64,000 nt of DNA from Streptomyces sp. AC558_RSS880 (GCF_019049255.1 NZ_JAGMUJ010000003.1:175381-239380), one strand, 5' to 3'; counted from the first letter of the stretch, positions 52,901 to 63,117 are shown. The notes: generated by a model from the sequence alone, not told the origin. A program made the numbers and translations.

Positions 52901-53647
52901 ATGAGCCAGAGGAACGGCGACGCGGTCGTCTTGCACCGGGTGAGCCGGCGGTACGGGTCGGGCGACGGCGCGGTGAGCGCACTGGACGAGGTCTCCCTCA
53001 CCTTCCCGCGCGGGAGTTTCACCGCCGTGATGGGCCCGTCCGGCTCCGGCAAGTCGACACTGCTGCAGTGCGCCGCGGGCCTCGACCGGCCCACCTCGGG
53101 CTCGGTCACCGTCGGCGGCACCGAGCTGACCGGGCTCGGTGAGAGACGGCTGACCCTGCTGCGCCGCGAGCGCGTCGGCTTCGTCTTCCAGGCGTTCAAC
53201 CTGCTGCCGGCGCTGACCGCCGAGCAGAACGTCGCCCTCCCGCTACGGCTGGCCGGCCGGCGCGTACCGCGGGCCCGGATCCGTGAGGCACTCCACCAGG
53301 TCGGACTCGGCGACCGCGCCCGGCACCGGCCCGCCGAGCTGTCCGGCGGGCAGCAACAGCGCGTCGCCCTGGCCCGTGCCCTGATCACCCGCCCCGATGT
53401 GCTGTTCGCCGACGAACCGACCGGCGCGCTGGACTCCCGCACCGGACACGAGGTGCTCACGCTGCTGCGCGGCATGGCCGACCGCGAGGGACAGACGGTC
53501 GTCATGGTGACCCACGATCCGGTGGCCGCCTCTCGTGCCGACCGTGTGGTCTTCCTGGTCGACGGCCGCGTCCACGGCGAGCTGGCCGGGGCGGGCGCCG
53601 ACGCCGTCGCCGCGCGGATGACCGGGCTGGAGGCCGTGCCGTGCTGA
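52901..53647 (+). CDS. ABC transporter ATP-binding protein (MacB/LolD type)
   Basis: The 248-residue ATPase has Walker [12 protein letters not shown], signature [16 protein letters not shown], Walker [13 protein letters not shown] and H-loop VMVTHD. The sequence is of the LolD/MacB group, which works with FtsX-like permeases to move lipoproteins, peptides or other envelope substrates. ATG 52901 has GGGGAG eight bases upstream; GTG 52892 is an alternative. Its stop overlaps the permease GTG by seven bases. The divergent two-component system is the probable regulator. Confidence 0.95.
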   Translation: MSQRNGDAVVLHRVSRRYGSGDGAVSALDEVSLTFPRGSFTAVMGPSGSGKSTLLQCAAGLDRPTSGSVTVGGTELTGLGERRLTLLRRERVGFVFQAFNLLPALTAEQNVALPLRLAGRRVPRARIREALHQVGLGDRARHRPAELSGGQQQRVALARALITRPDVLFADEPTGALDSRTGHEVLTLLRGMADREGQTVVMVTHDPVAASRADRVVFLVDGRVHGELAGAGADAVAARMTGLEAVPC

Positions 53648-56097
53648 GCCTCGCCCTGCGCACCCTGCGCGCCCGGTGGATCACCTTCGCCGGCAGCTTC
53701 ACCGCCCTCGCGCTGGGCGTGGCCCTCCTCACCGTCATGGGACTCGCCCTCGCCTCCTCCCTCGACGCTCCCGCGCGGGAACCGGAGCGGTTCGCCGCCG
53801 CCCCGGCCGTGGTCAAGGGCGCGGACACCCTGCGCGTACCGACGCCGAACGGCGAGAAGACCGAGGGACTGGCGCACCCGCGCGCGGTGCCGGCGGCGAC
53901 CGTCGCGAAGCTGCGCCGGCTCGGCACGGTCGTCGAGGACCGCTCCTACCCCGTCCGCGCCAAGGGCGGCCCCGGCGAGCTGACCGGCCACCCCTGGTCC
54001 ACCGCCCCGTACGCCCCGTACGCCCTCGAGACGGGCCGTGCGCCCCGCGCGGACGACGAGGTCGTCGTCAGCGGCGACTGGGCACGCCCCGGCACGCGGG
54101 TGCGCACGGACCACGGCACCGTGCGGGTCGTGGGCACGGTGGCCGGCCGCGGCTTCGAGCACGCCGTCTTCCACACCGACGCGCGCGCCGCCGAGCTGTC
54201 CCCGACCGTCGTCCAGCTGGTCGTCGACGCCGACCCGGCCGCCGTACGGGAGGCGGTGCGCGGAGCCGCGGGCGTCCGGGTCCTCACCGGGGACGACCGC
54301 CGGTACGCCGACGCGGATCCCGAACGCGACAGCAAGGCGCTGACCGCGATGAACGCCCTGTTCGGCACGGCGGGCGGGGTCTCCGCCTTCGTCTCGGTGT
54401 TCGTGGTGGCGTCCACCTTCGCCTTCGCGGTCGACCGGCGGCGCCGGGAGTTCGGGCTGCTGCGCGCCGCGGGGGCCACGCCCGGTCAGATACGGCGCAT
54501 GGTGGCCGCCGAGTCCCTGCTGGTCGGGGTGCTCGCCTCGGCCGCCGGCTGCGGGCTCGGCGGGTACGCGGCACCCTTGCTGGCCGCGTGGGTGGTCGAC
54601 GTGGAGCTGGCGCCGGGCTGGTTCACCATCGGCGACGCGGGCTGGCCGTACCCCGTGGCGTTCTGGACGGGGCTCCTCGTCGCCCTGAGCGGTGCCGTCG
54701 TGGCCTCCTGGCGGGCGGGGCGCACGGGCCCCGTCCAGGCGCTGCGCGAGGCGTCCGCCGACAACGGGGCCATGACGCGGGGGCGGCTGCTGTGCGGCAC
54801 GGCCCTGCTGCTGACCGCCGGGGTGACGCTCGCCGTGGCGCTGCTCGGCGATCCGGGCGACCTGCTGCACCGCAAGACCTACATCACCCGGCCCATGCTG
54901 CTGATCACCGCCGCCGCGCTGCTCGCCCCGCCGGTGGTACGTCCGCTGGCCCGGCTGCTGGCCTGGCTTCCGGCCCGGCTGCCGGGGGCGGTCGGCATGC
55001 TGATGCGGGAGAACGCGGCCGCCGGGGCGCGCCGTACGGCCGCGGTCGCGGCGCCCGTGCTGGTGACGGTCGCCCTCGCGGGCTCGCTGCTCGGCACCAC
55101 CGCCACCCTGGACCGCGCCAGGGCCGCCGAGACGCGGGAGCGGACCACCGCGGCGTTCGTCGTCACGGCCGCGGGAGACGGGGCCTTCGACGCGCGGACC
55201 CTGGAGCGGCTGCGCGCGGTGCCCGGCGCACGGGTGTCGGCGAGTGCGCCGAGCGCGGTGTACGTCCTGGAGGAGGGCGTGGCGCTGATCAGGTCCGAGG
55301 CCCGGGCCGTCGACCCCGGGGCGCTGGCGGCCACCGCGCGGCTGCCGCTCGCCGCGGGGAGGGTCGCCGGCCTCGACGACGGCTCGATCGTCGTCAACGA
55401 GGAGTGGGAGCGGCACACGGTCGGGCAGCGCGTACGGGTGTGGCTCGGGGACGGCACGGAACGGACGCTGCGGATCGCCGCGGTGATGACCACCGGCACC
55501 GGCGACAACGGCGTCTACGTCACCCCGGCCAACGCGCCGGGCGCGCGCGTGGACCGGGTGGACGTCGCCCTCGCGGACGGTGCCGACGCACGCGCGGTGG
55601 CCGCCGGTCTGGAGCGGGCGGTGCGGCCCTTCGGTGGTCAGGTCCGCGCCGGGGACCGGTGGGCGGCCGCCTCGGCCCCCGGGAGCGAACGCACCACCCG
55701 TTACGGCCTCCTGCTGGTCCTCGGCATCGCCCTGCTCTACACGGGCATCTCCCTGGCCAACACCATGGTCATGGCGACCTCCGACCGGGTCCGCGACCTC
55801 GCGGTACTGCGGCTGGCCGGGGCCACGCGGTGGCAGGTGCTGCGCATGGTGGGCGCGGAGTCGCTGACGGTGGTCGCGGTCGGCGCGGTCCTGGGCCTGG
55901 CCGTGACCGCCCTCAACCTGGCCGGTACATGGGGAGCCCTGTTTCTGCTCTCGGTCCCCGCCCCGATCGCCCTCCCCTGGTCCACGCTCGCCGCCGTCAC
56001 GGCCGCCTGCGCCGTACTCGCCACGGCCTCCGCGGTCGCCCCCGCCGCCCTCGCCCTGCACCGGCCCGCGCCGGAGTCGGCGGGCATCCGCGAGTGA
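53641..56097 (+). CDS. FtsX/MacB-like ABC transporter permease
   Basis: The 818-residue protein has an N-terminal helix, a large extracytoplasmic domain and three more helices of the FtsX type. The whole arrangement is then repeated (about ten helices). Family segments are [20 protein letters not shown] and [20 protein letters not shown], one in each FtsX half. GTG 53641 overlaps the ATPase stop by seven bases. It lacks the MacB periplasmic partner, as usual in Gram-positives, so it probably exports or senses peptides at the membrane. Its 3' end is followed by degenerate copies of its own last codons. Confidence 0.93.
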   Translation: MLSLALRTLRARWITFAGSFTALALGVALLTVMGLALASSLDAPAREPERFAAAPAVVKGADTLRVPTPNGEKTEGLAHPRAVPAATVAKLRRLGTVVEDRSYPVRAKGGPGELTGHPWSTAPYAPYALETGRAPRADDEVVVSGDWARPGTRVRTDHGTVRVVGTVAGRGFEHAVFHTDARAAELSPTVVQLVVDADPAAVREAVRGAAGVRVLTGDDRRYADADPERDSKALTAMNALFGTAGGVSAFVSVFVVASTFAFAVDRRRREFGLLRAAGATPGQIRRMVAAESLLVGVLASAAGCGLGGYAAPLLAAWVVDVELAPGWFTIGDAGWPYPVAFWTGLLVALSGAVVASWRAGRTGPVQALREASADNGAMTRGRLLCGTALLLTAGVTLAVALLGDPGDLLHRKTYITRPMLLITAAALLAPPVVRPLARLLAWLPARLPGAVGMLMRENAAAGARRTAAVAAPVLVTVALAGSLLGTTATLDRARAAETRERTTAAFVVTAAGDGAFDARTLERLRAVPGARVSASAPSAVYVLEEGVALIRSEARAVDPGALAATARLPLAAGRVAGLDDGSIVVNEEWERHTVGQRVRVWLGDGTERTLRIAAVMTTGTGDNGVYVTPANAPGARVDRVDVALADGADARAVAAGLERAVRPFGGQVRAGDRWAAASAPGSERTTRYGLLLVLGIALLYTGISLANTMVMATSDRVRDLAVLRLAGATRWQVLRMVGAESLTVVAVGAVLGLAVTALNLAGTWGALFLLSVPAPIALPWSTLAAVTAACAVLATASAVAPAALALHRPAPESAGIRE

Positions 56098-56203
56098 CCC
56101 TTCCCGGACCGGCGGGCATCCGCGAGTGCCCCCTCCCGAACCGGCGGGTGTCCGTGGATGAGCCCGTAAGCCCCGCTCCGGAACCGGCGGGTGTCCGCGA
56201 GTG
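56078..56203 (+). repeat. Four imperfect copies of the permease 3' end
   Basis: The 19-base core CGGCGGGCATCCGCGAGTG occurs at 56078-56096 (the permease C-terminus AGIRE and part of its stop) and again at 56110-56128, 56142-56160 and 56185-56203 with small changes. Spacings are 32, 32 and 43 bases. Confidence 0.85.
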
Positions 56204-56420
56204 AGCCCGCGAGGCCCGCTCCGGATGTCCCGTCGGCGCCCTCCCCGCGTGCTTCCGAGGGCCTTCGGAGACCCTCACCACACGCTCCCGAGGGGGAACG
56301 GAACGCCACTCCACGAAGAAAAGGATCATGAGATGTTCCTCACACGCCACCCGGCCGCCGCACTCGCTCCGAGCACGCGAAACGGGCGGCATCCGAGGGA
56401 TGCCGCCCGTTTCGACGGTG
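56098..56420. other. 323-base intergenic stretch between permease and tRNA
   Basis: It contains the degenerate 3'-end repeats (to 56203) and the tRNA terminator hairpin (56378-56414). An apparent frame beginning at 56201 runs through the tRNA and is not a gene. Nothing else is identifiable. Confidence 0.6.
56378..56414 (-). terminator. Terminator hairpin behind tRNA-Leu
   Basis: A perfect 17-bp stem (56378-56394 with 56398-56414) with loop GAG lies 6 bases beyond the tRNA 3' end on the minus strand. Confidence 0.8.
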
Positions 56421-56504
56421 TGCGCGAGGGGGGAGTTGAACCCCCACGCCCTTGCGGGCACTGGAACCTGAATCCAGCGCGTCTGCCTATTCCGCCACCC
56501 GCGC
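56421..56504 (-). tRNA. tRNA-Leu (anticodon CAG)
   Basis: The 84-base cloverleaf has acceptor stem GCGCGGG paired with CTCGCGC (one G-U) and discriminator A. The anticodon arm is CTGGA-TTCAGGT-TCCAG, giving CAG (complement of 56468-56470). A long class II variable arm (GTGCCCGCAAGGGCGT region) and a T arm GGGGG-TTCAACT-CCCCC complete it. The long variable arm fits leucine. CCA is not encoded. Confidence 0.95.
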
Positions 56505-57011
56505 ATTGGGTGTGTCTTCCGCGCCCTGCCCCTTTTGGGGCCCTGCGCCTTCCGACACCCAGAACATTAGCACGCTGGTCGGGATGGATTCACATCCCTT
56601 TCCCCGCGGCCGTCCCACCGCCCCCCACCGGCCCCCACGAGCCCGGATCGCCCCGGCCGGCCTCCCCCGGGCCCCGATGTCGCGGCGGTGACCGCTTCAC
56701 GTATCAACCTCGTACCGGTAGTCCCCGTCTGTACAGGAGCCGGACGGAGTCCACAGCCGGGTGCGGGACACTGGTCTGCGGCCCCCTCTACGATCCATGG
56801 CAGAACGACGCGCACGAGCACGACCGAAGGAGTTCGAAGAGAGGCCCCGGAGGGAACTTCGTCAGGCGTCGACACCCGTCGACCGGGCCGACAGGGGGAA
56901 CCAGCCGATCGACCGGCGCGTGGATACGATCAGTAAGCAGTACCAGGTAGGCGGTGCACGAAACGGTGCGCCGGGCAGTACACAGGACGGCAGCGACGGA
57001 GGAGGTGCCCC
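56505..57011. other. 507-base intergenic region with fhaA promoter
   Basis: No convincing gene is present. TACGAT at 56789-56794 is a candidate -10 element for the fhaA operon, and GGAGGT at 57001-57006 is the fhaA ribosome site. The tRNA promoter must lie just above 56504 in the minus direction. Confidence 0.55.
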
Positions 57012-57854
57012 ATGGGAGTCCTGAAGAAGTTCGAGCAGCGTCTCGAAGGTCTGGTCAACGGCACCTTCGCCAAGGTGTTCAAGTCCGAGGTACAGCCCGT
57101 GGAGATCGCGGGAGCGCTCCAGCGGGAGTGCGACAACAACGCCACCATCTGGAACCGCGACCGCACCGTCGTACCCAACGACTTCATCGTCGAACTGAGC
57201 ACCCCGGACTTCGAGCGGCTCAGCCCGTACTCCGGCCAGCTCGGCGACGAGCTCGCCGGCATGGTGCGCGACTACGCCAAGCAGCAGCGCTACACCTTCA
57301 TGGGCCCCATCAAGGTGCACCTGGAGAAGGCGGACGACCTCGACACCGGCCTGTACCGGGTCCGCAGCCGTACGCTCGCCTCCTCCACCGGCCAGACCCC
57401 CGGCGCTCCCGGCGGCGCACCGCCGGCCGGCCGCCCCGGCGGCTACGGCTACCCGTCGGCCGGCCCCGCGGGCGCCCCGCCCATGCCGGCCGCGCCGCCG
57501 CCCGGCGGTGGTTACGGCTACCCGCAGCCCGCGGGCGGCCAGCGGCCACCCGCCGCCCCCGCGGCCGGCGGACGCACCCGCTACTGGATCGAGATCAACG
57601 GCACCCGCCACCAGATCTCCCGTGCCACCCTCGTGATGGGCCGCAGCACCGAAGCCGACGTGCGGATCGACGACCCCGGCGTCTCCCGCCGGCACTGCGA
57701 GATCCGGACCGGAACGCCCTCGACGATCCAGGATCTCGGATCCACCAACGGCATCGTGGTGGACGGGCAGCACACCACCCGCGCTACGCTCCGCGACGGC
57801 TCGCGGATCGTCGTGGGCAGCACCACCGTTATCTATAGGCAAGCCGAAGGGTGA
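57012..57854 (+). CDS. fhaA: FhaA: DUF3662 and FHA-domain protein
   Basis: The 280-residue protein has an N-terminal DUF3662 domain (MGVLKKFEQRLEGLVNGTFA, KVFKSEVQPVEIAGALQREC), a Gly/Pro/Tyr-rich linker and a C-terminal FHA domain (LVMGRSTEADVRIDDPGVSR RHCEI, DLGSTNGIVVDG). FHA domains bind phosphothreonine and FhaA recruits kinase targets and controls peptidoglycan synthesis with MviN in mycobacteria. ATG 57012 follows GGAGGT. It is the first gene of the fhaA-fhaB-pstP-rodA-pbpA-pknB set. Confidence 0.96.
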   Translation: MGVLKKFEQRLEGLVNGTFAKVFKSEVQPVEIAGALQRECDNNATIWNRDRTVVPNDFIVELSTPDFERLSPYSGQLGDELAGMVRDYAKQQRYTFMGPIKVHLEKADDLDTGLYRVRSRTLASSTGQTPGAPGGAPPAGRPGGYGYPSAGPAGAPPMPAAPPPGGGYGYPQPAGGQRPPAAPAAGGRTRYWIEINGTRHQISRATLVMGRSTEADVRIDDPGVSRRHCEIRTGTPSTIQDLGSTNGIVVDGQHTTRATLRDGSRIVVGSTTVIYRQAEG

Positions 57855-57864
57855 AGCGGGGGCA

Positions 57865-58374
57865 ATGTCAGAGCTGACCCTCACGGTCATGCGGCTGGGG
57901 TTCCTGGCCGTACTGTGGCTGTTCGTGATCGTGGCCGTGCAGGTCATCCGGAGTGACCTGTTCGGCACCCGTGTCACCCAGCGCGGATCACGGCGGGACG
58001 CCGGCCGGCCGCAGCAGGCCGCCCGCCAGGCACCTCCGCAGCAGCGCCAGCAGTCCGGCGGCGGCCGCCGCGGCCGCAACACCCCCACCAAGCTGGTCGT
58101 GACCGAGGGCACCCTCACCGGCACCACCGTCGCCCTCCAGGGCCAGACCATCACCCTGGGCCGGGCGCACGACAGCACCATCGTGCTGGACGACGACTAC
58201 GCCTCCAGCCGCCATGCCAGGATCTACCCGGACCGCGACGGCCAGTGGATCGTCGAGGACCTGAGCTCCACCAACGGCACCTACCTGGACCGGACCCGGC
58301 TGACGACCCCCACACCGATTTCGCTGGGCGCACCGATCCGCATCGGCAAGACCGTCATCGAGCTGCGGAAGTAG
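57865..58374 (+). CDS. fhaB: FhaB (FipA-type): membrane-anchored FHA protein
   Basis: The 169-residue protein has an N-terminal membrane helix (VMRLGFLAVLWLFVIVAVQV), a basic Gln-rich linker and a C-terminal FHA domain (ITLGRAHDSTIVLDDDYASS RHARI and DLSSTNGTYLD). In mycobacteria FhaB interacts with FtsZ, FtsQ and PonA1-linked division proteins in a phosphorylation-dependent way. It lies 10 bases after fhaA and 93 bases before pstP. The ATG start is supported by the immediately preceding gene and by the helix position. Confidence 0.95.
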   Translation: MSELTLTVMRLGFLAVLWLFVIVAVQVIRSDLFGTRVTQRGSRRDAGRPQQAARQAPPQQRQQSGGGRRGRNTPTKLVVTEGTLTGTTVALQGQTITLGRAHDSTIVLDDDYASSRHARIYPDRDGQWIVEDLSSTNGTYLDRTRLTTPTPISLGAPIRIGKTVIELRK

Positions 58375-58467
58375 TGCTACACCAATGAATGAGCGCGAGC
58401 GGAGCGAGCACGCAGTGGGGGTCCCCACCCAGGGTCCCGGCGCGCTCCCGACCGGAGGGTGGGCAGT

Positions 58468-60060
58468 GTGGCTCGACACGACCGGCTGTACCCGGAGCCG
58501 ACTGGCGAGGTGCGCATGAGCCTGTCTCTGCGCTTCGCCGCCGGATCGCACAAGGGCATGATCCGGGAGGGCAACGAGGACTCCGGTTACGCCGGTCCCC
58601 GCCTGCTCGCCATCGCCGACGGCATGGGCGGCGCCGCCGCCGGCGAGGTCGCCTCCTCCGAGGCGATCTCCACCATCGTCGCCCTCGACGACGACGTCCC
58701 CGGCTCCGACGTGCTCACCTCGCTCGGCACCGCCGTCCAGCGCGCCAACGACCAGCTGCGCATGATGGTCGAGGAGGACCCCCAGCTCGAGGGCATGGGC
58801 ACCACCCTGACCGCCCTGCTGTGGACCGGTCAGCGCCTCGGCATGGTGCACGTCGGCGACTCCCGCGCCTACCTCCTGCGCGACGGCGTCCTCACCCAGA
58901 TCACCCAGGACCACACCTGGGTGCAGCGTCTGGTCGACGAGGGCCGGATCACCGAGGAGGAGGCCACCACCCACCCGCAGCGCTCCCTGCTCATGCGGGC
59001 CCTCGGCAGCGGCGAGCACGTCGAACCCGACCTGTCCATCCGCGAGGTCCGGGCCGGCGACCGGTACCTGATCTGCTCCGACGGCCTGTCCGGCGTGGTC
59101 TCCCACCAGACCCTCGAGGAAGCCCTGGCCAGCTACCAGGGTCCCGAGGAGACCGTCCAGAACCTGATCGAACTGGCCCTGCGCGGCGGCGGCCCCGACA
59201 ACATCACCGTGATCGTCGCCGACGTCCTGGACCTCGACACCGGTGACACCCTCGCCGGGCAGCTGTCCGACACCCCGGTCGTGGTCGGCGCCGTGGCCGA
59301 GAACCAGAACCAGCTCTCCGACAACGGCATCATGCAGACCCCCGCCGGCCGCGCCTCCGGTCTCGGCCGCCGGCGCCAGGAGGGCGGCGGGGGCGAGTTC
59401 GGCCCGCCCGGCAGCGGCGACATCACCGGCTTCATCCCCACCGACGGCTTCGCCTACGGCGACGACGACTTCGTCAAACCCGCCAAGAACCGCCGGTGGC
59501 TCAAGCGGTCCGTCTACAGCCTGCTCGCGCTCGCCGTCCTCGGCGGCAGCATGTACGGCGGCTGGCGCTGGACCCAGACGCAGTACTACGTCGGCACCAA
59601 CGGCGAACACGTCGCCCTGTACCAGGGCATCAGCCAGGACCTGGCCTGGGTCTCCCTCTCCGAGATCGAGAAGGACCACCCGGAGATCGAACTCAAGTAC
59701 CTGCCGCCCTACCAGCGGAAGCTGGTCGAGGCGACCATCGCCGACGGCGACCTCTACGGCGCCCGCGCGAAGATCGAGGAACTGTCGGTACAGGCCTCCG
59801 CGTGCAAGAAGCAGGCCGAGCGGCGCTCCGCCGAGAGCGAGAAGAACGCGAAGACCGGCGAGGGCGAGGCCGGAGGCACCACGGGAACCACACCCGCCTC
59901 CTTCACGTCCAAGGCCTCGCCGACGCCGAACCCCTCGGGCTCGACGAAGGCCCCGGAGCAGTCCACGACCCCGTCCACGACCGCCGCACCCACTCCCAGC
60001 CCCGGCCCCAGCCTCTCGGAGGAGGAGCAGAAGGTCGTCTCGCTGTGCGGTAAGCAGTAG
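58468..60060 (+). CDS. pstP: PP2C-type Ser/Thr protein phosphatase PstP
   Basis: The 530-residue protein has a cytoplasmic PP2C domain with metal-binding motifs (MIREGNEDSGYAG, LAIADGMGGAAAGE, VHVGDSRAYLL, ICSDGLSGVV, GGPDNITVIV) that reverses PknB-type phosphorylation. A Gly/Arg linker, one membrane helix (SVYSLLALAVLGGSMYGGW) and an external region with Ser/Thr/Pro tail follow. GTG 58468 fits the ribosome site GGAGG at 58454-58458; ATG 58516 would give a 514-residue form closer to mycobacterial lengths. The phosphatase sits in the division cluster. Start uncertain, function secure. Confidence 0.95.
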   Translation: MARHDRLYPEPTGEVRMSLSLRFAAGSHKGMIREGNEDSGYAGPRLLAIADGMGGAAAGEVASSEAISTIVALDDDVPGSDVLTSLGTAVQRANDQLRMMVEEDPQLEGMGTTLTALLWTGQRLGMVHVGDSRAYLLRDGVLTQITQDHTWVQRLVDEGRITEEEATTHPQRSLLMRALGSGEHVEPDLSIREVRAGDRYLICSDGLSGVVSHQTLEEALASYQGPEETVQNLIELALRGGGPDNITVIVADVLDLDTGDTLAGQLSDTPVVVGAVAENQNQLSDNGIMQTPAGRASGLGRRRQEGGGGEFGPPGSGDITGFIPTDGFAYGDDDFVKPAKNRRWLKRSVYSLLALAVLGGSMYGGWRWTQTQYYVGTNGEHVALYQGISQDLAWVSLSEIEKDHPEIELKYLPPYQRKLVEATIADGDLYGARAKIEELSVQASACKKQAERRSAESEKNAKTGEGEAGGTTGTTPASFTSKASPTPNPSGSTKAPEQSTTPSTTAAPTPSPGPSLSEEEQKVVSLCGKQ

Positions 60061-60087
60061 GCAAGCCGTGAGAGGCCCTGTCACACG

Positions 60088-61536
60088 ATGAGCAGTACTA
60101 CCAACCCGTCGACGCAGCACACGTCCACGATCGGCGCGATCGGCGCACCCAGCCGCCGCAACACCGAGCTCGCGCTCCTGGTGTTCGCCGTCGTCATCCC
60201 GGTCTTCGCCTACGCCAACGTGGGGCTGGCCATCAACGACGAGCTGCCCACCGGGCTGCTGAGCTACGGCCTGGGCCTCGGCCTGATGGCGGGCGTCGGC
60301 CACCTCGCCGTACGGAAGTTCGCCCCGTACGCGGACCCGCTGATGCTGCCGCTGGCCACCCTGCTCAACGGCATCGGCCTGGTCGCCATCTGGCGCCTGG
60401 ACCAGTCGAAGCGGCTGCAGGCGAGCAGCACGTTCGTCGAGGCGGCGCCGCGCCAGCTGATGTACTCCGCGCTCGGTGTCGGCCTGTTCATGGCCGTACT
60501 GTTCTTCCTCAAGGACCACCGCGTCCTGCAGCGCTACACCTACATCTCCATGGCCGGCGCGCTGATCCTGCTGCTCCTGCCGCTGGTCCCGGGCCTCGGC
60601 CACAACGTCTTCGGCGCCAAGATCTGGATCAAGATCCCGGGTCTCGGCACCCTCCAGCCCGGCGAGTTCGCCAAGATCGTCCTCGCGGTCTTCTTCGCGG
60701 GCTACCTCATGGTCAAACGCGACGCCCTGGCCCTCGCCAGCCGCCGCTTCATGGGGCTCTACCTGCCCCGCGGCCGCGACCTCGGCCCGATCATCGTCGT
60801 CTGGATCATCTCCATCCTGATCCTGGTCTTCGAGACCGACCTCGGCACCTCGCTGCTGTTCTTCGGCATGTTCGTGATCATGCTGTACGTCGCCACCGAG
60901 CGGACCAGCTGGATCGTGTTCGGCCTGCTGATGTCCGCGGCCGGCGCCGTCGGCGTGGCCAGCTTCGAGCCGCACATCCAGACGCGTGTGCAGGCCTGGC
61001 TCGACCCGATGCGCGAGTTCGAGCTCAGCCGCGCCGGGGTCCAGGACGGCATCGTCCACTCCGAGCAGGCCATGCAGGCCCTGTGGGCCTTCGGCTCCGG
61101 CGGCACCCTCGGCACCGGCTGGGGCCAGGGCAACTCCGACCTCATCGGCTTCGCCTCCAACTCCGACTTCATCCTCGCCACCTTCGGCGAGGAGATCGGC
61201 CTGGCCGGCGTCATGGCGCTGATCCTGCTCTACGCGTTGATCGTGGAACGCGGCGTGCGCACCGCCCTCGCCGCCCGCGACCCGTTCGGCAAGCTGCTCG
61301 CCATCGGACTGTCCGGCGCCTTCGCGCTCCAGGTCTTCGTCGTCGCCGGCGGCGTCATGGGCCTCATCCCGCTGACCGGTATGACGATGCCCTTCCTGGC
61401 GTACGGAGGCTCCTCCGTCATCGCCAACTGGGCGCTGATCGGCATCCTGCTCAGGATCAGCGACACCGCCCGCCGTCCGGCGCCCGCCCCCGCCACCAAC
61501 CCCGACGCCGAGATGACCCAGGTGGTCCGCCCGTGA
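60088..61536 (+). CDS. rodA: SEDS-family peptidoglycan polymerase (RodA/FtsW)
   Basis: The 482-residue membrane protein has ten or so helices of the SEDS type, which polymerise lipid II into glycan strands. SEDS signatures are present: GHNVFGAKIWIKIPGLGTLQPGEFAKIVLA (shown in parts: GHNVFGAKIW, LQPGEFAKIV), ETDLGTSLLFFGMF and LTGMTMPFLAYGGSSVIANW. A separate ftsW in the dcw cluster is normal, so this is the rodA copy that pairs with pbpA. Its stop overlaps the pbpA GTG (GTGA). Spacing after pstP is 27 bases. Confidence 0.95.
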   Translation: MSSTTNPSTQHTSTIGAIGAPSRRNTELALLVFAVVIPVFAYANVGLAINDELPTGLLSYGLGLGLMAGVGHLAVRKFAPYADPLMLPLATLLNGIGLVAIWRLDQSKRLQASSTFVEAAPRQLMYSALGVGLFMAVLFFLKDHRVLQRYTYISMAGALILLLLPLVPGLGHNVFGAKIWIKIPGLGTLQPGEFAKIVLAVFFAGYLMVKRDALALASRRFMGLYLPRGRDLGPIIVVWIISILILVFETDLGTSLLFFGMFVIMLYVATERTSWIVFGLLMSAAGAVGVASFEPHIQTRVQAWLDPMREFELSRAGVQDGIVHSEQAMQALWAFGSGGTLGTGWGQGNSDLIGFASNSDFILATFGEEIGLAGVMALILLYALIVERGVRTALAARDPFGKLLAIGLSGAFALQVFVVAGGVMGLIPLTGMTMPFLAYGGSSVIANWALIGILLRISDTARRPAPAPATNPDAEMTQVVRP

Positions 61537-62999
61537 ACAAGCCCCTGCGCCGGGTCGCGATCTTCTGCGGCCTGCTCATCCTCGCCCTGCTCATCCGGGG
61601 CAACTGGCTGCAGTACGTCCAGGCCGACAAGCTGGCCTCCGACGACGAGAACCGCCGCGTCAACATCGAGCGCTACGCCACCCCGCGCGGCAACATCATC
61701 GTCGACGGCAAGGCGATCACCGGTTCCGTCGAGTCCAAGAGCGGCGACTACAAGTTCAAGCGCACCTGGACCGACGGCGCCATGTGGGCGCCGGTCACCG
61801 GCTACTCCTCGCAGGCCTTCGGAGCCAACCAGCTGGAGAAGCTGGAGGACGGCATCCTCACCGGCAACGACGACCGGCTCTTCTTCCGCAACACCCTCGA
61901 CATGATCACGGGCAAGCCGAAGGAGGGCGGCAGCGTCGTCACCACCCTCGACGCCGCCGCGCAGAAGGCCGCGTACGAGGGTCTCGGCGACAAGAAGGGC
62001 GCCGTCGCCGCGATCGAACCGTCGACCGGCAAGATCCTGGCGCTGGCCTCCACGCCGTCCTACGACCCGTCGAAGTTCGCCGGAACCTCCGACAAGGACG
62101 CCGAGGCCTGGAAGAAGGTCCAGAAGGAGAACAACCCCGACGACCCGATGCTGAACCGGGCGCTGCGCGAGGCCTATTCGCCGGGCTCCACCTTCAAGGT
62201 GGTCACCGCCGCGGCGGCGCTGGAGGAGGGCTTGGTCACCGACATCGACGCCAAGACCGACACGCCGGAACCGTGGATCATGCCGGACACCACCACGCCC
62301 CTGCGCAACCACGGGAACATCCGCTGCGAGAACGCCTCCCTGCGAGAGTCCCTCAGGGTCTCCTGCAACAGCGTCTTCGGCAAGCTCAGCCACGAGGTCG
62401 GCAACGAGAAGATGATCGAGTACGCGGAGAAGTTCGGCTTCAACAACCCCGAGCTGGACACCCCCGTCCGCGCCGCCGAGAGCGTCTTCCCCGAGGACAA
62501 CCGGTCGCAGAACGCCATGGCCGGCATCGGCCAGGCCTCCAACCGCGCCACCCCCCTCCAGATGGCCATGGTCACCGCGGCCATCGCCAACGACGGCAAG
62601 CTGATGAAGCCGTACATGGTCGACCAGCTCAAGGCCGCGAACCTGGACACCATCGAGACGACCGAACCGCAGGAGCTGTCCCAGCCCGTCTCCTCGGAGA
62701 ACGCGCAGAAGATCCAGGAGATGATGGAGACCGTCGTCGAGGAGGGCACCGGAGGCAACGCCAAGATCGACGGCGTCACCGTCGGCGGCAAGACCGGTAC
62801 CGCCGAGCGCGGCATCAACAACAGCGAGACGCCCTACGCCTGGTTCATCTCGTACGCCAAGACCGACGAGGGTTCCCCGGTCGCCGTCGCCGTCGTCGTC
62901 GAGGACAGCAACGCGACCGGTGCCGACATCAGCGGTGGCGGTCTGGCCGCACCGATCGCCAAGGACGTGATGGAAGCGGTCATCAAGGGCAAGCAGTGA
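61533..62999 (+). CDS. pbpA: Class B penicillin-binding protein PbpA
   Basis: The 488-residue transpeptidase has a short cytoplasmic tail, one membrane helix (VAIFCGLLILALLIRGNWLQ), a dimerisation/pedestal domain and a transpeptidase domain. The domain has motifs S219-T-F-K222 (SxxK), S277-C-N279 (SxN) and K420-T-G. It cross-links peptidoglycan with the preceding SEDS polymerase in elongation or sporulation septation. GTG 61533 overlaps rodA by four bases. There are no PASTA domains. A hairpin lies in the gap before the kinase gene. Confidence 0.96.
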   Translation: MNKPLRRVAIFCGLLILALLIRGNWLQYVQADKLASDDENRRVNIERYATPRGNIIVDGKAITGSVESKSGDYKFKRTWTDGAMWAPVTGYSSQAFGANQLEKLEDGILTGNDDRLFFRNTLDMITGKPKEGGSVVTTLDAAAQKAAYEGLGDKKGAVAAIEPSTGKILALASTPSYDPSKFAGTSDKDAEAWKKVQKENNPDDPMLNRALREAYSPGSTFKVVTAAAALEEGLVTDIDAKTDTPEPWIMPDTTTPLRNHGNIRCENASLRESLRVSCNSVFGKLSHEVGNEKMIEYAEKFGFNNPELDTPVRAAESVFPEDNRSQNAMAGIGQASNRATPLQMAMVTAAIANDGKLMKPYMVDQLKAANLDTIETTEPQELSQPVSSENAQKIQEMMETVVEEGTGGNAKIDGVTVGGKTGTAERGINNSETPYAWFISYAKTDEGSPVAVAVVVEDSNATGADISGGGLAAPIAKDVMEAVIKGKQ

Positions 63000-63117
63000 C
63001 CCCCGTCACGTTTGCTTCACATCGGTGCACGTTGCGGTACCGGTCCCGTATCGGCTGACGCACTTGGCCAGGTCACACAAAAAGAGCCGGGTACGGTAGG
63101 CCCGGACGGCAGCCTCC

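Noticed and set aside
50779..56061. A 1760-codon minus-strand open frame covering the response regulator, kinase and ABC region
   Set aside because: Only its C-terminal end is the response regulator. The rest is antisense to the ABC genes and low-complexity Arg/Gly/Pro, as expected from GC-rich codon bias.
56421..56504. tRNA-Leu as an integration site with a resident element
   Set aside because: No integrase and no duplicated tRNA 3' end are seen on either side.
56201..56950. A 249-codon plus-strand frame after the permease
   Set aside because: It runs straight through the tRNA-Leu gene and its terminator, and has no homology I recognise.
56761..57024. A possible 87-residue gene overlapping the fhaA start
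   Set aside because: It spans the likely fhaA promoter and ribosome site and shows no conserved pattern.
57988..61059. A 1023-codon minus-strand frame across fhaB, pstP and rodA
   Set aside because: It lies opposite conserved genes with clear motifs and has only repetitive shadow composition.
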